From NCBI GenBank assembly GCA_027053355.1, contig JALUDX010000059.1, forward strand, positions 1 through 51,903: a DNA stretch of 51,903 bases, read 5' to 3'. The notes under the pieces were generated by a model that had not been told where the DNA came from, searched no databases, and worked only from the letters and a program-made list of their open reading frames with translations. Shown here piece by piece: positions 18,835-27,955 of the stretch. This DNA comes from Anaerolineales bacterium. Its GTDB lineage: Bacteria > Chloroflexota > Anaerolineae > Anaerolineales > DRMV01. The position numbers and the translations under genes were made by a program. Within the stretch, counting starts at the first letter, position 1, and every line of letters starts with the position of its first letter.

Positions 18835-19923
18835 CTATCCTTCGGTCGGGATCTCGCGGCTCTGCAGGAGTTCGTCGAGGGCGGCCAGCAGGGTTTCGAT
18901 ATCGTGCATTTGCAACTCGCCCATGTGCGCAATGCGGAAGGCTTTGCCCTTGAGCGGGCCATAGCCGTTGGCGATGCGCATATCGCGGGGCCGCAGATAA
19001 TCGTTGATTTCCGCCGCGCCGATGCCGTGGGCGTTGAAAATCGCGGTGACCGTTTTCGAGCGATACCCTTCTGCGGCCAGCAGGTCGAAGCCCCGGGCCG
19101 TCGCCCACGCGCGCACCCGCTTGGCCATGGCTTCGTGGCGGGCAAAGCGGTTCTCCAGCCCTTCGGCCAAGATGCGATCCAACTGATAATCCAGCGCGTA
19201 GACCAGCGAGACCGCGGGGGTGGCGGGGGTAGAGTCTTTCAAGCGGTGCTTTTCCAAACGCAAGAAATCGAAATACCACCCCCGGAAGGGCACGGTTTTG
19301 GCCTTCTCCATCGCCCGGTCGGAGACCGCACCCAAGGCCAGGCCCGGCGGCAACGCCAAGCACTTTTGCGAAGAAGTGAGCACCATATCCAGCCCCCAGG
19401 CGTCCATCTCTAACTTCGCGCCGCCCAAGGACGAAACCGCGTCCACGCAGATCAGCGTGTTGGGGCTGACTGCGCGCACTGCCGCGGCGATTGCCTGGAT
19501 GGGGTTTTCCAGCCCCACCGAGGTTTCGTTGTGCACCACGGTGATGATTTCGTAGGCTTCTTGCTGCAGCGCCTGGGCCACGGCTTCGGGGGTGATCGGC
19601 TGCCCCCATGGCGCCTCCAGGCGGGTGACCTTTTTGCCGTTGGTTTCGGCCACCTCAGCCCATCGTTTGCCAAAAGCGCCGTTCACGCAGGCCAACACCT
19701 TTTCCTTTGCCAGATTGCGCACCGCGGCCTCTTGCAGGCCGGTGCCCGAAGAAGCGGTGATGAACACCCGGTGCTGGGTATAGAACAACTGGCGGGCTTT
19801 GGCCTCAGCCCGGTGAAAGATATCTTCGAACTCTGGGCTGCGATGCGGCAAAATCGGCCGCGCCTGGGCTTGCAACACATCTTCGGCCACATCCACAGGG
19901 CCGGGGACAAACATCGGAGACAT
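18835..19923 (-). CDS. Class V aminotransferase (alanine-glyoxylate / serine-pyruvate type)
   Basis: MSPMFVPGPVDVAEDVLQAQARPILPHRSPEFEDIF...VHNETSVGLENPI...CVDAVSSLGGAKLEMDAWGLDMVLTSSQKCLALPPGLAL. Confidence 0.9.
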   Translation of the reverse strand: MSPMFVPGPVDVAEDVLQAQARPILPHRSPEFEDIFHRAEAKARQLFYTQHRVFITASSGTGLQEAAVRNLAKEKVLACVNGAFGKRWAEVAETNGKKVTRLEAPWGQPITPEAVAQALQQEAYEIITVVHNETSVGLENPIQAIAAAVRAVSPNTLICVDAVSSLGGAKLEMDAWGLDMVLTSSQKCLALPPGLALGAVSDRAMEKAKTVPFRGWYFDFLRLEKHRLKDSTPATPAVSLVYALDYQLDRILAEGLENRFARHEAMAKRVRAWATARGFDLLAAEGYRSKTVTAIFNAHGIGAAEINDYLRPRDMRIANGYGPLKGKAFRIAHMGELQMHDIETLLAALDELLQSREIPTEG

Positions 19924-19968
19924 GATGACCTCCAAAAGGGGAGAGAGATTGGGTGGGTGTTAATTGTA

Positions 19969-20244
19969 ACATTCAAGCCGCCGTTCACCCTCAAGAGACA
20001 CTGCGGAACTGCGGATGACGTAGACAGAAAACCACAGAAGCCACAGAGAAGGCACCGAGAACACAGAAGGCGGGAGGGGTTGGGGTAGTAAATGGCGCTT
20101 GGTTACTTGGTGCTTGGTTACTCAGGCGCCTCACCCGGTGCCCTCGGCGCCCTAAAATCCGCGTCCATCCACCAACATCCGCGTTCATCCGTGGGCTGTT
20201 TCCCAAAGGCTGAACAGTTACACATTCAAGTCGCCGTTCACCCT
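19969..20244. repeat. Dispersed composite repeat flanked by 23-bp near-perfect direct repeats
   Basis: ACATTCAAGCCGCCGTTCACCCT at 19969-19991 and ACATTCAAGTCGCCGTTCACCCT at 20222-20244 (1 mismatch); between them CCACAGAAGCCACAGAG, GCTTGGTTACTTGGTGCTTGGTTAC, ATCCGCGTTCATCCGTGGGCTGTTTCCCAAAGGCTGAACAGTTAC. Confidence 0.7.
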
Positions 20245-20399
20245 TGGGAAAATGGCTGCGAATGCCGCGAGAACGCATTGCGCGTTGAGGGAACGCCGAG
20301 AAAGCAAAAGCGCAGGGCGAGGCGTGCCCCGCCTTGCGCTTTACAACTTTTTGTGTTTTCCCGTTTGTGTATTTCCCCTTGCTGAGGCGAATAGATAGT

Positions 20400-21257
20400 T
20401 CAGGCGGCCAAATCAAGCGGCAAATCACTGATGTCGCGCAGGCGCTGCCCCGAAATCATGGTTTCCAGCAAGCCTTGGGCTGTCTCATCCCCTGCTGCTG
20501 CAACCGCCTGCTGCAGTTCGGGCAGAGCGACGTGATACACACAATCCAGGTCGCCTGTGCCCAACGCAAGGGAAGCCAGCCTGCCGGGATGCGGCTCGGC
20601 AGTGACAACCACAATGTGCGGTGTATGCCCTTTCCGGTTGCGGATGAGGTTCAGCCCTTCCGTGCGCACGTTTTGCGAACGGTCGCTGCGGATAGTCCAC
20701 TTGCAGGAAATGCTGGCGTGCAAGAGCGGCACGTGGTTGTTCACACGACGCAATGGTGAAAGGCCGGCGATAACGCGCCCTTCAACGAGATTCTCTCCCC
20801 GATTGATCGCTTTATCAGGAAGCGGCTCACGCGCCACAATGATGTCGGGGGCAATGAGGTAATCCCCCAATGCCGCCCGCAGCGCCGGATGCGCGTGTAA
20901 CGCCTCAGTCAGGTCGGCCAAATGGCGGTATTGGGCGAAATCCTGAATGTGCGCATTGAGGTAAAAACGCCAATCGCCGGGGCGAAGGTGTTGCAGCAAG
21001 CCAAAGGCTTTCTCAAGGTAACGGCGGGTAGCGGCCTCAAAGGATTTCCCCACCTGTTGCGGTTTACGTTCCTTGTGCGGCAAGCGACAACCGGCAACCT
21101 CGGCGATTTGTTCCCACATCAAGCGCGCCACTTCACGGCTGGTTTTGTTGCTCTTGTCGGCATTGTTGGGATAGCCCGCCGAGGAAAGCCAAACCACCTC
21201 ATCGCAAAGCGCACGGTGATAACGCCGCCGCAGGTTTTGCCACACCGTGAGCGTCAC
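20400..21257 (-). CDS. Type II restriction endonuclease, NgoMIV-like (predicted GCCGGC specificity; GTG start)
   Basis: GKSFEAATRRYLEKAFGLLQHLRPGDW, YLIAPDIIVAREPLPDKAINRGE, PLLHASISCKWTIRSDRSQNVRTEGLNLIRNRKGHTPHIVVVTAEPHPGRLASLALGTGDLDCVYHVAL...RLRDISDLPLDLAA; PD...K(x13)E catalytic pattern intact. Confidence 0.9.
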   Translation of the reverse strand: MTLTVWQNLRRRYHRALCDEVVWLSSAGYPNNADKSNKTSREVARLMWEQIAEVAGCRLPHKERKPQQVGKSFEAATRRYLEKAFGLLQHLRPGDWRFYLNAHIQDFAQYRHLADLTEALHAHPALRAALGDYLIAPDIIVAREPLPDKAINRGENLVEGRVIAGLSPLRRVNNHVPLLHASISCKWTIRSDRSQNVRTEGLNLIRNRKGHTPHIVVVTAEPHPGRLASLALGTGDLDCVYHVALPELQQAVAAAGDETAQGLLETMISGQRLRDISDLPLDLAA

Positions 21258-22591
21258 GACGCATCTCCCTCTTTGAGAAAGCCGAGGACGTACTCCGAGT
21301 GCATCCGCTTTTCGATGGCTGAGCCAATGCCGCCGCGCCGCGTCGGCATCATCCGGCGGTCGCGGTCCAACTGACGCTCGCCAATGCCCACACAGCGCAG
21401 CCCTACCTGCTCGCCAATGGCAGCCAAACTTTGGGGCACCCGGGCCGGCACGCCGCGCATCGTGCTCTCGCCCACGACCAACACGGCAACGCCTTCGGGC
21501 ACAAGCACCCGGCGCATTTCGTTCAGTACCCGGCGCATTTCAGAGAAATACCGGTGAAGCACTTTGCCCTTTCTGGCATCCACCGCGGCGACTTCACCCA
21601 CAGCCTGCATGGCTGCAGGCGGCAGGGCTTCCATTTCAAAGCCCTGCAACGCCTCGCCGCCGATGTATTCCTTCCGCAAAGCGCCCAATGCCCGAATGCT
21701 ATAGCCCCACCAAATCAGCGAAAACTTGTGCGCCCGCATGTAGTCAATGGCGTTGGCAGCATAGGGCGGCGATGTCACAATGAGGTGGACGCTGTTCGCA
21801 TTAAAGGGAAGGCGCTGGGCATCGGCCTCGCTCAACCAGGGGAACACCGACGGGCGGGGCGGCATCTGAGCCAACAGGCGTAAAGCCCGCCGTGCTTTTG
21901 CACGGAAGGCTTCCACTGCCGAGCGGGGTGCTTTTTCCACTTTATGGGGGCGGGTGTGGGAAAGGTCGCGTGCCTGAGCAACACTCCCCGATTTGGCAAT
22001 GATGGTGCTGGAAAACACCACCCGCAAGAAAGGCTGCACGGCAGGCGGGCTTTCCTCAATGGCCGCGCTCAAAGCAAGCAATTCCTGCTGGGTTTGGGGC
22101 AAAAACCAGTAATCGGCAAAGGCACGGGTGGGGTCGTCCAGGCGGGCTTCCCGCAAAACGGCAAGGGATCGAGGATTTTCCAGCATTTGCCGGGCGCAGG
22201 TGAGCACGGCATGGAAAGCCGATTCAAGCAATGCGGGGGCAGGCGGGGTGGCTTTGGCCGCCACTAACCGCAGTGCCAAGGGGTCAATGTCGGTGCCCAA
22301 CGCCACACGCCCCAGCCGGTGGGCTTCCAAAATCGTGGTGCCGGAACCCATCATGGGGTCAAGCACACGGTCGCCGGGCTCGGTCAGGTGGCGGATGAAA
22401 AGCCGTGGTAACGCCGGCGGAAATTTTGCTGGGAAGGGATGGAGCGCGTGCAGCGGGTCTTCCCCCTTTTGGCCGTGGAAGTTCAGGTCGCCTTCCAGTA
22501 GCAAGCGGAGTTTAGCCGCCTGCGAAGGGGCGGCCACCACTTCGGGGCGCAGTTGAGGTTGAGGCAAGGTGTATTCCAGCGGCAGTTGCAT
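21254..22591 (-). CDS. Site-specific DNA methyltransferase, amino (N4/N6) type
   Basis: HPFPAKFPPALPRLFIRHLTEPGDRVLDPMMGSGTTILEAHRLGRVALGTDIDPLA (motif I), LIVTSPPYAANAIDYMRAHKFSLIWWG (motif IV). GTGA overlap with the endonuclease. Confidence 0.9.
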   Translation of the reverse strand: MQLPLEYTLPQPQLRPEVVAAPSQAAKLRLLLEGDLNFHGQKGEDPLHALHPFPAKFPPALPRLFIRHLTEPGDRVLDPMMGSGTTILEAHRLGRVALGTDIDPLALRLVAAKATPPAPALLESAFHAVLTCARQMLENPRSLAVLREARLDDPTRAFADYWFLPQTQQELLALSAAIEESPPAVQPFLRVVFSSTIIAKSGSVAQARDLSHTRPHKVEKAPRSAVEAFRAKARRALRLLAQMPPRPSVFPWLSEADAQRLPFNANSVHLIVTSPPYAANAIDYMRAHKFSLIWWGYSIRALGALRKEYIGGEALQGFEMEALPPAAMQAVGEVAAVDARKGKVLHRYFSEMRRVLNEMRRVLVPEGVAVLVVGESTMRGVPARVPQSLAAIGEQVGLRCVGIGERQLDRDRRMMPTRRGGIGSAIEKRMHSEYVLGFLKEGDAS

Positions 22592-22606
22592 AACCTCATT
22601 ATACCG

Positions 22607-24208
22607 CTACAACCCCTTCACCAAATACACCTCCCCCCGGGTGAAGCCCCGTTCCAGGTAATACTGCCGGGTGCCCACCGCGGCAATCACGGCCAAGCGG
22701 CGGAAGCCCGCGGCCCGGGCGATGCGGTCGGCTTCTGCCAGCAGGCGGGTGCCCAGGCCGATGTGCTGGGCCGCACCCTCTTGCGCCGCGCCCACGGGCA
22801 GCGATTGGCCGTACACATGCACTTCGCGGATGATGGCCGCGCCCGCCAGGTCGGCCATGCCCACATCGGGCGCTTCGGCGCGGGGCAGTGAAAGCCGCAA
22901 AAAGCCTGCCAGGCGGTCGTCTGGGGTGACGAATTGCAGGAAGTGCTCTTCCGCGTGGGCTGCGGCGTAGGTGAAATCTTCCAGCCGCAGCAGGTCGGGG
23001 CGCACGGGCTGGCCCCGCACCTCGCGGCAGCGGATGCAGCGGCAGCGGGTGCCGCGCCGCGCCATTTCGGCCAGCACGTCCTGCCGCAAACTGGTGCGCT
23101 TGTTGCCCGCCACCACGTGGGTCGAGGGGATGTCGCGAATCACCCGGTTGATGCGGCAATAGGGCGGCACCGTGGCCTTGACGTCGGCCAGCAGACCGAT
23201 CAGTTCCTCGGTGGTATAGGGGGTGTAGCCGCCCTGCTTCCAGATTTCGTAGAGTGCGGTATTGGGCAGCAATTGGGTGGGGTAAATTTTCAGTTCGTCG
23301 GGGCACAAGCCCTGCCATAGGCGGGCGAAATCGGCGCGGTCGCTCTGGGGCGTGGCGCCCAGCAGGTTGGGCATCCAGTGCGCCACGATTTTGAAGCCCG
23401 CCGCCCGCAGCAGCGCCGCGGCGCGCAGGTTGTCTGCCACCGTGTGGCCGCGCTTGTTGAGGGCCAAAATGCGGTCGTCCATGCTCTGGAAGCCCACCTG
23501 CACCTTGGTCACGCCCAGTTCGCGCAGCCGGCGCAGGGAAGCGGGCGACACGTGGTCGGGCCGGGTTTCCACCACCAGCCCCACATTGCGGTGGCGGGCG
23601 GTTTCGTTGTGGCGCTGGGCGGCTTCCAGGGTTGGGGCGCGGCATTCGCCCTCCTGCTGCCACGCGGCGGGGCAGTCGTCCGCGTTGAGGGCGTCGAACA
23701 GACGGCGGATGAACCACGTCTGGTAATCCTTGGGGTAAGCCGTCCACGTGCCGCCCAACACCAGCAACTCGATTTTGTCGGTGGGGTGGCCGACGGCTTC
23801 CAGCGCGGCCAGGCGGGCGCTCACCTGGGCGTAGGGGTCGAAGGCGTGCATCAGCGCCCGCTGCGCGCCGGGCTCGTCGGGCAGGTAACTCTTGGGCATC
23901 CGCACGTCGTCGGGGCAGAAAATGCACTCGCCGGGGCAGGGGTAGGGCTTAGTGAGCACCGTAACCACCGTCACGCCCGAAAGCGAGCGCACCGGCTTCA
24001 GGCGGATGCGCGCCAGCAGGTTTGGGTCGGCTTCCCAGACGCCGCTTTCCACCAACCGGCGGTAGGCCGCCACCAAGGCGCTCTTGCTCAGCAGCCCATG
24101 CGGCAGCGGGTGGCGCTTGATGGCCGTCATCACGTCCAGGCCGTCGCGGATGGCTTCCAGCGCGGCCACGGCCTGGGCAAAGGTTTCGGGGGGGAGGGGG
24201 TTCGTCAT
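22607..24208 (-). CDS. elp3: Elp3-family tRNA uridine carboxymethyl-type radical SAM/GNAT enzyme
   Basis: KPYPCPGECIFCPDDVRMPKSYLPDEPGAQRALMHAFDPYAQ...ELLVLGGTWTAYPKDYQTWFIRRLFDALN...VETRPDHV; C-terminal GNAT GLGTRLLAEADRIARAAGFRRLAVIAAVGTRQYYLERGF. Confidence 0.92.
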   Translation of the reverse strand: MTNPLPPETFAQAVAALEAIRDGLDVMTAIKRHPLPHGLLSKSALVAAYRRLVESGVWEADPNLLARIRLKPVRSLSGVTVVTVLTKPYPCPGECIFCPDDVRMPKSYLPDEPGAQRALMHAFDPYAQVSARLAALEAVGHPTDKIELLVLGGTWTAYPKDYQTWFIRRLFDALNADDCPAAWQQEGECRAPTLEAAQRHNETARHRNVGLVVETRPDHVSPASLRRLRELGVTKVQVGFQSMDDRILALNKRGHTVADNLRAAALLRAAGFKIVAHWMPNLLGATPQSDRADFARLWQGLCPDELKIYPTQLLPNTALYEIWKQGGYTPYTTEELIGLLADVKATVPPYCRINRVIRDIPSTHVVAGNKRTSLRQDVLAEMARRGTRCRCIRCREVRGQPVRPDLLRLEDFTYAAAHAEEHFLQFVTPDDRLAGFLRLSLPRAEAPDVGMADLAGAAIIREVHVYGQSLPVGAAQEGAAQHIGLGTRLLAEADRIARAAGFRRLAVIAAVGTRQYYLERGFTRGEVYLVKGL

Positions 24209-24514
24209 CGTCTCATCCGTGCGCAGCACCTGGTGGCTTGGCCGCGGCTCAGTCCTGGCCGTCGAAGCGTGCTGCCCCTGTATTCTACTTGACTTTTGCC
24301 GCTCGCGCGGTCGGTAGGGGAAATTCCCCTCAGCGGGCCATGACCATCGTGCGCCCGCGGCAGCAGGGGCCCTCAAATCCTTCCCCGGTGGGAGGCCAAC
24401 CGTCCTGTGGGACGATGTTTTTCGCGCCCGGGTGAGGCACAATCAAAGCAGCGTAGCCGCGCGTGGGGCAGTGCCCCAACCCGGCTTCACGGCATCCCCT
24501 TACAGGAGGTTGGT

Positions 24515-25246
24515 ATGGACACACCCGCGCTTCGTTTGACCGATTTGACCAAACGCTTTGGCGCTGTTTTGGCGCTGGATCATCTCCATCTGGAAGTGCG
24601 CCGTGGGGAATGTTTGGGCTTCCTCGGCCCCAACGGGGCAGGCAAGACCACCACCATCGGCTTGATTTTGGGGCTGTTGCACCCCACGGCTGGCCGGGTG
24701 GAGGTTTTCGGCCGGCCGGTCACCCCGCGTCAGCAGGCCGCGCTGCGACAAGTAGGCGCGCTGACCGCGGCGCCGGGCTTTTACCCCTACCTTTCGGGCC
24801 GCGACAACCTGCGCCTGCTGGCTCGCCTTTACCCAGAAGTGGACGACCGGCGGGTGGAAGAGGTGCTCGCCGAGATGGGGCTCACTCAGGCGGCGGGGCG
24901 CAAGGTCAAGGGGTATTCCACCGGCATGAAGCAGCGCCTGGGGCTGGCCGCCGCCCTGCTGCACCGGCCTGCCCTGTTGGTGCTGGATGAGCCGACCAAT
25001 GGCCTCGACCCGGTGGGCATGGCCGAAATGCGCGAGCGCCTGCGCAACCTGAAGGCGCACGGTTACACCATCTTCCTCAGCAGCCATTTGCTTCACGAAG
25101 TGGAGCAGGTCTGCGACCGGGTAGGCATTTTGCATCACGGTCGCTTGCTGGCCGTAGGCCAGGTGGCTGATTTGCTGCGCGGCAAGCGTGATCTGGAAGA
25201 GGTTTTTCTGGAAACCGTAGGTCAACCCGATGGAGGTCGAAAATGA
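24515..25246 (+). CDS. ABC transporter ATP-binding protein
   Basis: GFLGPNGAGKTTTIGLILGLLHPTAG, YSTGMKQRLGLAAALL, LLVLDEPTNGLDP; RBS AGGAGG. Confidence 0.95.
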   Translation: MDTPALRLTDLTKRFGAVLALDHLHLEVRRGECLGFLGPNGAGKTTTIGLILGLLHPTAGRVEVFGRPVTPRQQAALRQVGALTAAPGFYPYLSGRDNLRLLARLYPEVDDRRVEEVLAEMGLTQAAGRKVKGYSTGMKQRLGLAAALLHRPALLVLDEPTNGLDPVGMAEMRERLRNLKAHGYTIFLSSHLLHEVEQVCDRVGILHHGRLLAVGQVADLLRGKRDLEEVFLETVGQPDGGRK

Positions 25247-26118
25247 ACGCCCGTTTTGCTTCTCTGGTGCTTATTGAAGCGCGCAAACTGCGCGGTCGTC
25301 TGCTGCTTTGGGGGTCGTTGGCCGTGTTGGCGCTGCTGGTGGGTGTTTTGCACTTCATGCTCATCGTCACCCTGCAACACCCCTCCCCGCAGGTCCCCGC
25401 TGAAGCTGTGGCGGCCATCAAGAGCATGTTGCGCTGGCCGGCGGCTTTGGAAAACGCGCTCACCTTTGCCGACGGCGGCGGCCTGGGCGGGCTGATCATG
25501 GTCGTGCTGGCCGGCGCGTTCGTGGCGCAAGAAATCACCTGGCACACTGCGCCTTTGTGGTTGAGCCGCGCGGTGGGGCGGGGCGCGCTATTGCTGGCCA
25601 AGTTCGTGGTGTTGGCCGCGGCTGGGTGGCTGGTGGTGCTGGCCGCCTTGTGGGCCGGGGGCACAGTGACCGGCGCGTATGGGTTGCTGGCGTACCACCA
25701 TTTGCCCTGGGGGCAGGTGGACTGGCCGCGCTTGCTCTTGCACACCCTCGCGGTGGCTTATTCGCTCTTCCCCTATGTGGCGCTGGCGATGCTGGTGGCA
25801 GTGGTCAGCCGCTCTACCGTGGTGACCTTGGGCGTTAGCGTAGGCTTCAACCTGCTGATTGAAAACCTGCTGATCCAAGTGTTGCAAATGGTCTCTGCTG
25901 GGGGCGCAACGATCAGCAGTTATCTGCCGGCCATGTTGGGCCGGGCTATCACCTCGTCGTTTACCACCGCTCAGGCCCACGTCGAAGTAGGGCATGCCAA
26001 TCTCCCCGGACTGCACCTGCTTTCGCCCACGGCCGCGGCCCTACTCATCGCGGTCTACACGGGCCTGCTTTTGGCCGCGGCCGCGTTCGCCTTCTACAAA
26101 CAGGATGTGACGGTCTGA
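25243..26118 (+). CDS. ABC transporter permease (ABC-2 type)
   Basis: 4-bp overlap with the ATPase gene; multiple TM segments MNARFASLVLIEARKLRGRLLLWGSLAVLALLVGVLHFMLIV... Confidence 0.85.
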   Translation: MNARFASLVLIEARKLRGRLLLWGSLAVLALLVGVLHFMLIVTLQHPSPQVPAEAVAAIKSMLRWPAALENALTFADGGGLGGLIMVVLAGAFVAQEITWHTAPLWLSRAVGRGALLLAKFVVLAAAGWLVVLAALWAGGTVTGAYGLLAYHHLPWGQVDWPRLLLHTLAVAYSLFPYVALAMLVAVVSRSTVVTLGVSVGFNLLIENLLIQVLQMVSAGGATISSYLPAMLGRAITSSFTTAQAHVEVGHANLPGLHLLSPTAAALLIAVYTGLLLAAAAFAFYKQDVTV

Positions 26119-26229
26119 AATGGCCACCCACCCCGCGGCATAGGGTACAATGTTGAAAACAGCCGTCTATTCAGCCACAAGGAAATCGACCACGGAGGAC
26201 ACGGACAACCACAGATACGCACGGCTTTT

Positions 26230-26278
26230 CAAGTCGCCAAGAGAGGCAACCAAGCAACCAAGTAACCAGGTCACCAAG
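26230..26278. repeat. Dispersed repeat (CAACCAAG module) in the 5' leader of the histidine kinase
   Basis: CAAGTCGCCAAGAGAGGCAACCAAGCAACCAAGTAACCAGGTCACCAAG, ending 17 nt before the ATG; extends upstream with CAGCCACAAGGAAATCGACCACGGAGGACACGGACAACCACAG. Confidence 0.7.
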
Positions 26279-26295
26279 CCCCCCAGGACACCCCC

Positions 26296-27807
26296 ATGCC
26301 CTTGCCCACGCCCAACTTCCGCCGCCTGCAGTGGAAACTCACCCTTTCGTACACCTTAGTGACCACCGCGGCCATCTTGCTCATCGAACTGGCCGCCCTG
26401 GTTTTTGCCGCCATACTCATGCAGCGAGCGCCTCTGCTACCCACGCTGATCGTCTCTTCCCTCAAAAGCGGCGCTTCACCGCTGGCCGACGCCTTGGCCG
26501 CCCAGCCCCCCGACCAGCAGAGAGCCGAGCGATGGCTGGCCGAGTTCGTGCGCTACGGCACCCTGACCACCAACCACGGCAGCCTGAAAATGCACATCGA
26601 CCCCGCGAGCATCACCCAGGCCGTGGTGGTCGACGCCCAAGCGCACGTGGTGGCCGCCTACCCACCGGCCGCGTGCGGGGCCAGCCTGGCCGCGTGCCTG
26701 CCTGCGGAAGGGGAGCACCTGCTGGCGCGCGCCCTGGCCGGAGAAAGCACCCCCGACCGCCTGGCCGAGCAAACCGAGCACGGCTTCCTCATGGCCGTGC
26801 CCATCACCCAGCCCACCAGCGGCAAAGTGGTAGGCGCCTTGTTTTTGCGGGTGACCCTGCCCTTCACCTGGGCGCAGGCGCCCAAAGTGTTCCTGCTGCC
26901 GGTGGCGCGCAGCGCGTTGGTCATTCTGCTCATCGCGGCCGTCATCGGCACCGTGTTTGGCTTCCTCACCGCCCGCAGCCTCACCCACCGGCTCAAGCGG
27001 CTGGCCACAGCCGCAGACGCATGGAGCCAGGGCGACTTCAGCGTGTTGGCCCGCGACACTTCCCAAGACGAAATCGGCGACCTAGCCCGGCGCCTCAACC
27101 AAATGGCCTCCCAACTGGAAAACCTGCTCCACACCCGGCAAGAACTGGCCGCGGTCGAAGAACGCAACCGCCTGGCGCGCGAACTGCACGACGCGGTCAA
27201 ACAACAGGTCTTCGCCGCGGGGATGCAAATCGCGGCCGCACGGCGTCATCTCCCCGCGCACCCTGAGCAGGCCCAGCAGGCCCTGGCGCAAGCGCAGCGC
27301 CTCACCCAACTAGCCCAGCAGGAACTCACCGCGCTGATCCGGGAACTGCGGCCTGCCGCGTTGAAAGACCAGGGGCTGGCCGCCGCGCTGCGCGACGCCC
27401 TCCACCGCTGGCAAGAACAGACCGGCATCCAGGCCACCCTGCACCTGCAGGGCGAGCGCCGCCTTCCCTTGGCCGTGGAGCAGACCCTCTTCCGCATTGC
27501 TCAAGAGGCGTTGAGCAACGCGGCCAAACACAGCCAGAGCACCCACGTCACCCTGCGGGTGGTCTGGGCCGCCGACCACGTGACACTCATCGTGGAAGAC
27601 AACGGCCAGGGCTTCGACCCCGCGCGCGCCCGCGGGCGCGGGCTGGGGCTTTCGAGCATGGCCGAACGCGCGGCCGAACTGGGCGGCCACGTGCACATCC
27701 ACAGCGCGCCCGGCCAGGGCACCCGCATCGAAGCCCGCCTTCCCCTTCCCCCGCCTGCAGGGGCCAAAAGCCACCCTGAGCCAGGGGATCGTTCGGCCTT
27801 GGGGTAG
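26296..27807 (+). CDS. Sensor histidine kinase, NarL/HisKA_3 type with HAMP
   Basis: RLARELHDAVKQQVFAAGMQIAAARRHL; LFRIAQEALSNAAKHSQSTHVTLRV; VEDNGQGFDPARARGRGLGLSSMAERAAELGG. Confidence 0.93.
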   Translation: MPLPTPNFRRLQWKLTLSYTLVTTAAILLIELAALVFAAILMQRAPLLPTLIVSSLKSGASPLADALAAQPPDQQRAERWLAEFVRYGTLTTNHGSLKMHIDPASITQAVVVDAQAHVVAAYPPAACGASLAACLPAEGEHLLARALAGESTPDRLAEQTEHGFLMAVPITQPTSGKVVGALFLRVTLPFTWAQAPKVFLLPVARSALVILLIAAVIGTVFGFLTARSLTHRLKRLATAADAWSQGDFSVLARDTSQDEIGDLARRLNQMASQLENLLHTRQELAAVEERNRLARELHDAVKQQVFAAGMQIAAARRHLPAHPEQAQQALAQAQRLTQLAQQELTALIRELRPAALKDQGLAAALRDALHRWQEQTGIQATLHLQGERRLPLAVEQTLFRIAQEALSNAAKHSQSTHVTLRVVWAADHVTLIVEDNGQGFDPARARGRGLGLSSMAERAAELGGHVHIHSAPGQGTRIEARLPLPPPAGAKSHPEPGDRSALG

Positions 27808-27931
27808 GCCGCGGATGAACGCGGGGACGAATGCAAATTACGAGTTGCGAATTAGGCCGTAGATTTTGGAGATGCCAAGGTCGCCAAGAGAGGCAACTAA
27901 GCAACCAGGTAACCAAGTCACCACTGTCCTT
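27781..27931. repeat. Dispersed repeat copy in the 5' leader of the response regulator
   Basis: GGGGATCGTTCGGCCTTGGGGTAGGCCGCGGATGAACGCGGGGACGAATG...CAAGGTCGCCAAGAGAGGCAACTAAGCAACCAGGTAACCAAGTCACC. Confidence 0.7.
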
Positions 27932-27955
27932 TCTCCCCTCTCTCGGAGGAACCCC

